A stretch of DNA of 21,333 nucleotides. Origin: a virus. This document shows positions 20,373 through 21,333 of the stretch, piece after piece. The notes under the pieces are model-generated. The model was not told the origin of the DNA, ran no database searches, and saw nothing but the letters and a program-made list of their open reading frames with translations. A program made the position numbers and the translations under genes. Positions within the stretch are counted from its first letter, which is position 1, and the number at the start of each line of letters is the position of its first letter. The stretch covers positions 1 through 21,333 of the IMG/VR virus record IMGVR_UViG_3300042090_002162. The stretch is one strand, 5' to 3'.

Positions 20373-20744
20373 ATGCGTATCAGCAAACCACACCAGGGTC
20401 ACCAGGGGGACGTCTACCTCCGCCAGGTGGAGTCCCTCCCCGCGGACGCCGAGGCCGTCGGAGCCACGACCGACTTCGTCGTAGCCGACGGAGCCCCGCC
20501 TCCCCGCCTGGAGCGGCTGGTCCTCGCCGAGGGCGAGGTCACCGGCCACGCCCACGCCGTCCACTCGGGCGCCGTCATGTTCCGCGCCGACGAGGGGCTC
20601 GGCACCTACCTCTGGACGGCCGATGGGGGCGCCCAGGTCTCCCACGAGGAGCACGCGCGGGCGGACCTGCTGCCGGATGCCATCTACGAGGCGGTCATCC
20701 AGAGCCAATACGAACCAGATGAGATCAGAAACGTCGCAGACTAG
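20373..20744 (+). CDS. Small protein of a widespread uncharacterised family (HAHAV…HEEHA)
   Basis: A 123-residue protein with AAGGAG 8 nt before its ATG. It has a recognisable pattern: QGDVYLRQVESLPADAEAV at the N-terminus, LVLAEGEVTGHAHAVHSG in the middle, VSHEEHARADLLPDAIYEAVIQSQYEP near the end, and IRNVAD at the C-terminus. I recall proteins of this pattern in many bacterial and phage genomes, often beside a larger protein like the next gene. The His-rich HAHAV and HEEHA motifs on a beta-rich fold suggest a cupin-like, possibly metal-binding protein. Function unknown. The next gene follows at once with its own AGGAG site. Confidence 0.75.
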   Translation: MRISKPHQGHQGDVYLRQVESLPADAEAVGATTDFVVADGAPPPRLERLVLAEGEVTGHAHAVHSGAVMFRADEGLGTYLWTADGGAQVSHEEHARADLLPDAIYEAVIQSQYEPDEIRNVAD

Positions 20745-20755
20745 GAGTTAAGATC

Positions 20756-21333
20756 ATGGGGAAGATGGTCCGCACGCCCACGCGTGCAGAGGGCGGGATC
20801 ACCGCCGAAGAGAAGTCGAGGATGGACGCCCACGCCCGGGGGTGGATCGAGAACGCCATGTCCACCGAGCCGGTCGACCCAAGCAGATTGGTGCCAGCGA
20901 TAAAACGCCTCTACGCGGCGACGGGACTCAAGGAGCCACGCGTCGTCGTCGTGCCGTCCCCTCTCGTCATGGCGTTCGCCGGGGGTTTCGCCGCTGCGAC
21001 GTGGCACCGAAGAAAAAGAGAGGGTGTAAAAATCGCCACGAGCAGCGCCACGGACGACGCCACACGCATCGCCACGGACGACGCCACACGCATCGCCACG
21101 TACGACGCCACGCGCATCGCCACGGACGACGCCACGCGCATCGCCACACGCATCGCCACGGACGACGCCACGGACATCGCCACGAACGCCGCCACGCGCA
21201 CCGCCACGGACGACGCCACACGCATCGCCACACGCATCGCCACGAACGGCGCCACGCGCACCGCCACGTACGACGCCACGAACGGCGCCACGCGCACCGC
21301 CACGTACGACGCCACGAACGGCGCCACGCGCAC
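20756..21333 (+). CDS. A-T-x-x tetrapeptide-repeat protein (DUF6745-like N-terminus), partial
   Basis: An open frame from ATG 20756 (AGGAG 8 nt upstream) runs off the right edge. The first ~90 residues (ITAEEKSRMDAHARGWIENAM, STEPVDPSRLVPAIKRLYAATGL, VVVVPSPLVMAFAGGFAAATW) match the start of DUF6745-like proteins found next to the small gene before it (from memory). From about residue 94 the protein becomes a run of A-T-x-x units (ATDDATRI, ATYDATRI, ATRTATYD, NGATRT). In the remembered family the equivalent region is often a repeat such as RASVWASV. The protein's function is unknown. Missing C-terminus prevents length comparison. Confidence 0.7.
   Translation, partial: MGKMVRTPTRAEGGITAEEKSRMDAHARGWIENAMSTEPVDPSRLVPAIKRLYAATGLKEPRVVVVPSPLVMAFAGGFAAATWHRRKREGVKIATSSATDDATRIATDDATRIATYDATRIATDDATRIATRIATDDATDIATNAATRTATDDATRIATRIATNGATRTATYDATNGATRTATYDATNGATR
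21033..21333 (+). repeat. 12-bp minisatellite coding A-T-x-x repeats
   Basis: From about 21033 the DNA is a chain of ~25 12-bp units, roughly GCCAC[GA]-NNN-NNN, reading A-T-x-x in frame +. The variable pairs are DD, RI, YD, DI, NA, RT and NG. Early units pair into 24-bp copies (GACGACGCCAC then ACGCATCGCC). The last 89 bases are a perfect 36-bp tandem repeat (21245-21280, 21281-21316, partial 21317-21333). It continues past the window. Confidence 0.85.

Noticed and set aside
20911-21333. Minus-strand open frame rich in VRVAPFVASYVA-like repeats
   Set aside because: It is the antisense of the A-T-x-x minisatellite, open only because the 12-bp unit lacks stops on either strand. The plus-strand frame has a ribosome site, a recognisable N-terminus and gene order in its favour.
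21033-21333. CRISPR-like array
   Set aside because: Units are contiguous 12/24/36-bp codon-phased repeats without unique spacers, within an open frame.

Overview
This window carries most of the structural (virion) half of a tailed bacteriophage or prophage genome with a contractile tail (myovirus morphology), in GC-rich DNA. From the left edge to about 18.9 kb, all genes lie on the minus strand in one dense operon with stop-start overlaps and clear Shine-Dalgarno sites. Read in transcription order (right to left) it runs: a NusG/RfaH-like transcription factor; small and large terminase; a DUF1073-type portal; a small protein; a minor head protein; a small beta-rich protein; a 778-residue signal-peptide-bearing, YadA-head-like repeat protein; a small head-cluster protein; a Nudix + DUF2213 protease + scaffold polyprotein with a probable nested scaffold start; a second capsid-associated protein; a DUF2184-type major capsid protein; two small proteins; a DUF4054-like connector; neck and terminator-like proteins; an 8-residue-repeat protein; a DUF3383-like tail sheath; the tail tube; a tail chaperone pair with a -1 frameshift; and the start of the tape measure protein. 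Order and family content resemble Burkholderia Bcep781-like and Acinetobacter AP22-like myoviruses (from memory, not searched). The host cannot be named; GC-rich DNA, sigma70-type promoter sequences and a Sec-type signal peptide suggest a Gram-negative bacterium such as a proteobacterium.

From about 18.9 to 19.86 kb lies a gene-free, strikingly AT-rich divergent control region. It holds a near-consensus minus-strand promoter (TTTACA, 17 bp, TATAAT) that should drive the nusG-like gene and the virion operon, a weaker plus-strand promoter followed by two abutting perfect 10-bp palindromes, alternative small hairpins, and AT-rich DNA that could be an origin or easily melted control region.

From 19.86 kb to the right edge, three genes run on the plus strand: a protein with a possible C-terminal helix-turn-helix, a small protein of a widespread uncharacterised family, and the N-terminal part of a protein whose C-terminal half is a run of A-T-x-x tetrapeptides encoded by a GC-rich 12-bp minisatellite that leaves the window.

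The most interesting points are the phage NusG/RfaH paralogue followed at once by two 23-bp tandem direct repeats before the terminase genes (a possible processive antitermination system for the virion operon), the secreted-looking YadA-like fibre inside a head operon, one small beta module (FCCH-like) found twice in the sheath and once in a capsid-associated protein, the nested scaffold start, the chaperone frameshift, and the A-T-x-x repeat protein with its small partner gene.
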